Positions 4,438 through 7,652 of a DNA stretch of 7,652 nucleotides are shown one piece after another. Every line of letters starts with the position of its first letter. Within the stretch, counting starts at the first letter, position 1. Source of the DNA: Veillonellaceae bacterium UBA5809 (lineage in GTDB: Bacteria; Bacillota; Negativicutes; Veillonellales; Dialisteraceae); assembly GCA_002417965.1 (NCBI GenBank), contig DIDD01000009.1, positions 2,165-9,816 on the forward strand, written 5' to 3'. A model generated the notes under the pieces. It worked only from the letters and a program-made list of their open reading frames with translations. It searched no databases and was not told the DNA's origin. The position numbers and the translations under genes are program-made.

Positions 4438-7400
4438 ATGAAAAAGATCCGTACGGTTCTGGTGGCTAATCGCGGAGAAATTGCGATCCGTGTATTTCGT
4501 GCCTGTAATGAAATGGGCATACATACGGTGGCGATTTATTCCAAAGAGGATTCCTTGTCGCTGCACCGCAATCGCGCCGATGAGGCATATCTCGTAGGAG
4601 AGGGGAAAAAACCGGTGGATGCCTATCTCGATATTGAGGATATCATCCGCATTGCGAAAGAACATCATGTAGACGCCATTCATCCCGGATACGGATTTTT
4701 AGCAGAAAATGCTGATTTTGCACGGCGCTGCGAAGAGGAAGGGATTGTTTTTATCGGTCCCAGAGTAGAGCATCTGGTGATGTTCGGGGATAAAGTCAAT
4801 GCCCGTATACAGGCGGCCAAAGCAGGAATTCCCATGATTCCAGGAACAAAAGGGGCAGTCGAAAATTTCGATGAGGTCCGTAAATTTGCGGAACAGTATG
4901 GTTTTCCGGTCATGATTAAAGCGGTCAACGGAGGCGGCGGACGGGGCATGCGGAATGTGGACCGCATGGAAGATTTGGAAGAAGCGTATCACCGGGCGCG
5001 TTCGGAAGCCAAGATGGCTTTTGGGGATGATTCTGTTTATGTAGAAAAATGTATCATGAACCCGAAGCATATTGAAGTGCAGATCCTTGGGGATACGCAG
5101 GGGCATGTCGTGCATCTGTTTGAGAGAGACTGCTCAATTCAGCGCCGGCATCAAAAGGTGATTGAAATGGCGCCGGCTTGGTCTCTGCCCCAGGCATTCC
5201 GCACCAGGATCTGTGATGCAGCGGTTGAATTGATGAAGAATGTGGGGTATGTGAATGCGGGAACTGTGGAATTCCTGGCAGACGGTGAAGAGAATTTCTA
5301 TTTTATTGAAGTGAATCCCCGCGTTCAGGTAGAACATACAGTGACAGAGATGATTACCGACATTGATATCGTCAAAACACAGATCCTGATTGCAGAGGGG
5401 TATTCTCTGTATGAAGAGCCGATTGCCATTGGACGGCAGGAGGATATCTGGTACAAGGGCGTGGCCATTCAGTGCCGTATTACCACCGAAGATCCGCAGA
5501 ATCACTTCATGCCGGATACGGGGAAAATTATTGCTTACCGCAGCGGCGGCGGATTCGGAGTCAGGCTGGATGCAGGTACCGCTTACACAGGTGCTGTGAT
5601 TACGCCTTATTATGATTCTCTGCTTGTTAAAGTGACTGCTTTTGCTCTTCATCCGATGGATGCGATTCATAAAATGCTGCGGTGTCTGGGGGAGTTCAGA
5701 ATCCGCGGCGTCAAAACCAATATTTCTTTTCTTATGAATATGCTCCACACCCGTGATTTTCAGGAAGGACGGTGTGATGTTAATTATATAGACCGGCATC
5801 CTGAATTACTGTCAGCACCCGAGACAAAAGACCGGGGAACAAAGCTGCTGACCTATATCGGGGATATTACAGTCAATGGATATGCTGATGCGGGCCCTAA
5901 GGAAAAACCGGCTTTTCTTCCTCTGAACAGGCTTCCCGACGAGAGCGGAAAAGAGGCACCGAAGGGAACAAAGCAGCTTCTGGATGAAATGGGACCCGAG
6001 AAGTTTGCCAAATGGCTCCAGGGGCAAAAAGAAGTGTTGTTTATGGACACTACATATCGTGATGCCCATCAGTCTCTTCTTGCCACACGGGTACGTACGC
6101 ATGATATCATGAATGCAGTCCGGTATACGGCCAATCATCTTCCGCAGCTTTTTTCATTTGAAAACTGGGGCGGAGCTACATTTGATGTGGCTTACAGGTT
6201 TCTTGATGAAAGTCCCTGGGACCGTCTGCGCCGTATGAGAAAGGCAGCTCCCAATATTTTATTTCAGATGCTGACACGGGGAGCCAATACGGTGGGGTAC
6301 ACAAACTATGCGGATAATGTGGTACGCCATTTTATTGACCAGGCCAGTAAGAACGGCGTAGATGTATTTCGTATTTTTGACTGCCTGAATCAGCTGGATC
6401 ATATGAGAACCACCATTGATGAAGTGCGCAGTCAGAATAAATTGGCAGAGGTGGCGATCTGCTATGCCGGAGATATTCTGGATTCCCAGCGGCAGAAATA
6501 TTCGCTGCAGTATTACACACGGCTGGCTAAGGAGGCCGCCCAGGCAGGGGCCCATATTATTGCAGTGAAAGATATGGCCGGTCTTTTGAAGCCCGAGGCT
6601 TCTTATGCGCTCTGCGCAGCATTGAAGGATGCTGTGGATCTGCCTGTTCATTTTCACACTCATGAAGGCGGAGGATGTTCGGTGTATACTTATGCCAGGG
6701 CGGTAGACGCCGGTGTGGATGTCATCGATGTGGCTACAGGGGCTTTGGCAAACGGAACCAGCCAGCCGTCCATGAGCTCCATGTACTATGCACTGCAGAA
6801 CCATCCGCGTCAGCCCCATATGGATGTTGAGGCCATGGAAACGATTGACCGCTACTGGCAGTCTGTGAGACCCTATTATGCCGGCGTTGACGGAAAAATG
6901 ACCAGCCCTGACACCACCGTGTTCCAGCATGAAATGCCGGGCGGGCAGTATTCCAATCTGCGGCAGCAGGCATCAGCACTGGGGCTGGCGGAAGAATGGC
7001 CTCATATCTGCCGTATGTATGCCACGGTGAACATGATGTTTGGAGATATCATCAAAGTGACGCCTTCTTCTAAAGTAGTCGGAGACATGGCGCTTTATAT
7101 GGTACAGAATCATCTGACAGAGCAGGATATATGGGATAAGGGCATGACGCTGGATTTCCCCCAGTCAGTAGTGGATTTCTTTGACGGAAAACTTGGGACA
7201 CCTTATGGCGGATTCCCGGAAAAGCTTCAGCATATTATTCTCCGGGGTAAAAAACCTCATGCTGAAAGCCATCCTTCCGATGTAGACTGGGATGCAGTTA
7301 AGGCAGACATGAAAGAAAAACATATGCCTGTCCGTGAAGAAGACGTTTCTGCTTATTCTATCTATCCGAAAGTGTTCTCCGATTATGTAAAGCGGTACAA

Positions 7401-7652
7401 AAAATATGGAGATCTGTCAGTTCTTGATACACCCACATTCTTTTTTGGAATGAAGGCAGGGGAAGAAATACATGTTACGATTGAAGAAGGCAAGATGCTG
7501 ATTATCCGCATGGACAGCATGACCAGACCTGATTCCAATGGGGACCGCACTGTTCAGTTTGAACTGAACGGCATGCCAAGGGAAATTGTGGTCAATGACA
7601 AAAATGTGGCGTCTTCTTCAGTCAAGGCAAGAAAAGCCAACGAAGATGAAAT
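4438..7652 (+). CDS. pyc: Pyruvate carboxylase, 3'-truncated by the window end
   Basis: Role: cytoplasmic biotin enzyme making oxaloacetate from pyruvate, bicarbonate and ATP; it refills C4 acids and feeds the reductive succinate/propionate branch in anaerobes. ATG 4438 follows AAGGAGG (4426-4432) by five bases. The frame is open for 1071 codons with no stop or shift; single-chain PYCs have about 1140-1150 residues, so only about 70-80 are missing. Biotin carboxylase domain (about 1-450): VANRGEIAIRVFRAC; ATP-grasp loop GGGGRGM (165-171); ERDCSIQRRHQK (229-240); EVNPRVQVEHTVTEM (291-305). Carboxyltransferase domain (about 530-810): DTTYRDAHQSLLATR (Arg541, Asp542), carboxylated Lys711 in VKDMAGLLKP, and metal ligands His738 and His740. 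HEMPGGQYSNL and VTPSSKVVGDMA (from about 890 back) mark the following PYC region. The biotinyl domain with its AMKM lysine lies outside the window. Odd: HTHEGGG replaces the usual HTHDTSG. Divergent from the CoA-transferase. Confidence 0.97.
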   Translation, partial: MKKIRTVLVANRGEIAIRVFRACNEMGIHTVAIYSKEDSLSLHRNRADEAYLVGEGKKPVDAYLDIEDIIRIAKEHHVDAIHPGYGFLAENADFARRCEEEGIVFIGPRVEHLVMFGDKVNARIQAAKAGIPMIPGTKGAVENFDEVRKFAEQYGFPVMIKAVNGGGGRGMRNVDRMEDLEEAYHRARSEAKMAFGDDSVYVEKCIMNPKHIEVQILGDTQGHVVHLFERDCSIQRRHQKVIEMAPAWSLPQAFRTRICDAAVELMKNVGYVNAGTVEFLADGEENFYFIEVNPRVQVEHTVTEMITDIDIVKTQILIAEGYSLYEEPIAIGRQEDIWYKGVAIQCRITTEDPQNHFMPDTGKIIAYRSGGGFGVRLDAGTAYTGAVITPYYDSLLVKVTAFALHPMDAIHKMLRCLGEFRIRGVKTNISFLMNMLHTRDFQEGRCDVNYIDRHPELLSAPETKDRGTKLLTYIGDITVNGYADAGPKEKPAFLPLNRLPDESGKEAPKGTKQLLDEMGPEKFAKWLQGQKEVLFMDTTYRDAHQSLLATRVRTHDIMNAVRYTANHLPQLFSFENWGGATFDVAYRFLDESPWDRLRRMRKAAPNILFQMLTRGANTVGYTNYADNVVRHFIDQASKNGVDVFRIFDCLNQLDHMRTTIDEVRSQNKLAEVAICYAGDILDSQRQKYSLQYYTRLAKEAAQAGAHIIAVKDMAGLLKPEASYALCAALKDAVDLPVHFHTHEGGGCSVYTYARAVDAGVDVIDVATGALANGTSQPSMSSMYYALQNHPRQPHMDVEAMETIDRYWQSVRPYYAGVDGKMTSPDTTVFQHEMPGGQYSNLRQQASALGLAEEWPHICRMYATVNMMFGDIIKVTPSSKVVGDMALYMVQNHLTEQDIWDKGMTLDFPQSVVDFFDGKLGTPYGGFPEKLQHIILRGKKPHAESHPSDVDWDAVKADMKEKHMPVREEDVSAYSIYPKVFSDYVKRYKKYGDLSVLDTPTFFFGMKAGEEIHVTIEEGKMLIIRMDSMTRPDSNGDRTVQFELNGMPREIVVNDKNVASSSVKARKANEDE

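Noticed and set aside
6259..6930. Minus-strand open frame of 223 codons inside pyc, and similar ones at 4699-5115 and 5134-5799
   Set aside because: All are antisense shadows of the continuous pyruvate carboxylase frame.

Overview
The window reads as a chromosomal segment of a low-to-mid GC, anaerobic Firmicute. Strong AGGAGG-type ribosome binding sites, a fermentative gene set (iron-type alcohol dehydrogenase, single-chain pyruvate carboxylase, class III CoA-transferase) and compact intergenic regulatory sites all fit. I lean to the Negativicutes (Veillonella/Megasphaera/Dialister-like), but that placement is inference from gene content and protein flavour, not a database match. No mobile element, CRISPR array or phage gene is visible.

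Layout. (1) 2-520, plus: 3' part of a YfbR-like HD-family 5'-deoxynucleotidase; its start lies before the window. (2) 521-651: intergenic region with a -10-like TATAAT and a perfect 22-base palindrome containing an exact FNR-type box (TTGAT-N4-ATCAA), just ahead of (3) 652-1821, plus: a complete iron-containing alcohol dehydrogenase. (4) 1858-2065, minus: a complete tRNA-Leu(UAG) gene with its own promoter and terminator. (5) 2097-2245, plus: a promoter followed about 100 bases later by a strong intrinsic terminator, with no protein-coding gene between; this looks like a small RNA or terminated leader. (6) 2247-2762, plus: a second promoter and mscL, a mechanosensitive channel whose C-terminus carries a four-cysteine zinc ribbon. 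(7) 2789-2827: a bidirectional terminator shared by mscL and the convergent gene. (8) 2863-4053, minus: a CaiB/BaiF-type CoA-transferase. (9) 4054-4437: a divergent regulatory region with inverted repeats, a near-consensus FNR-like site and the pyc promoter. (10) 4438-7652, plus: pyruvate carboxylase, open to the window end and lacking only its C-terminal biotinyl domain.

How the genes may work together. Pyruvate carboxylase feeds oxaloacetate into the reductive succinate/propionate branch. The divergent CoA-transferase could move CoA between dicarboxylate or other short acids, and the alcohol dehydrogenase disposes of reductant. The FNR-type sequences in front of adh and between the CoA-transferase and pyc suggest oxygen- or redox-linked control of fermentation, but this is inference. 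The most unusual items are the unannotated terminated transcript between tRNA-Leu and mscL, the MscL-zinc-ribbon architecture and the FNR-like palindromes.
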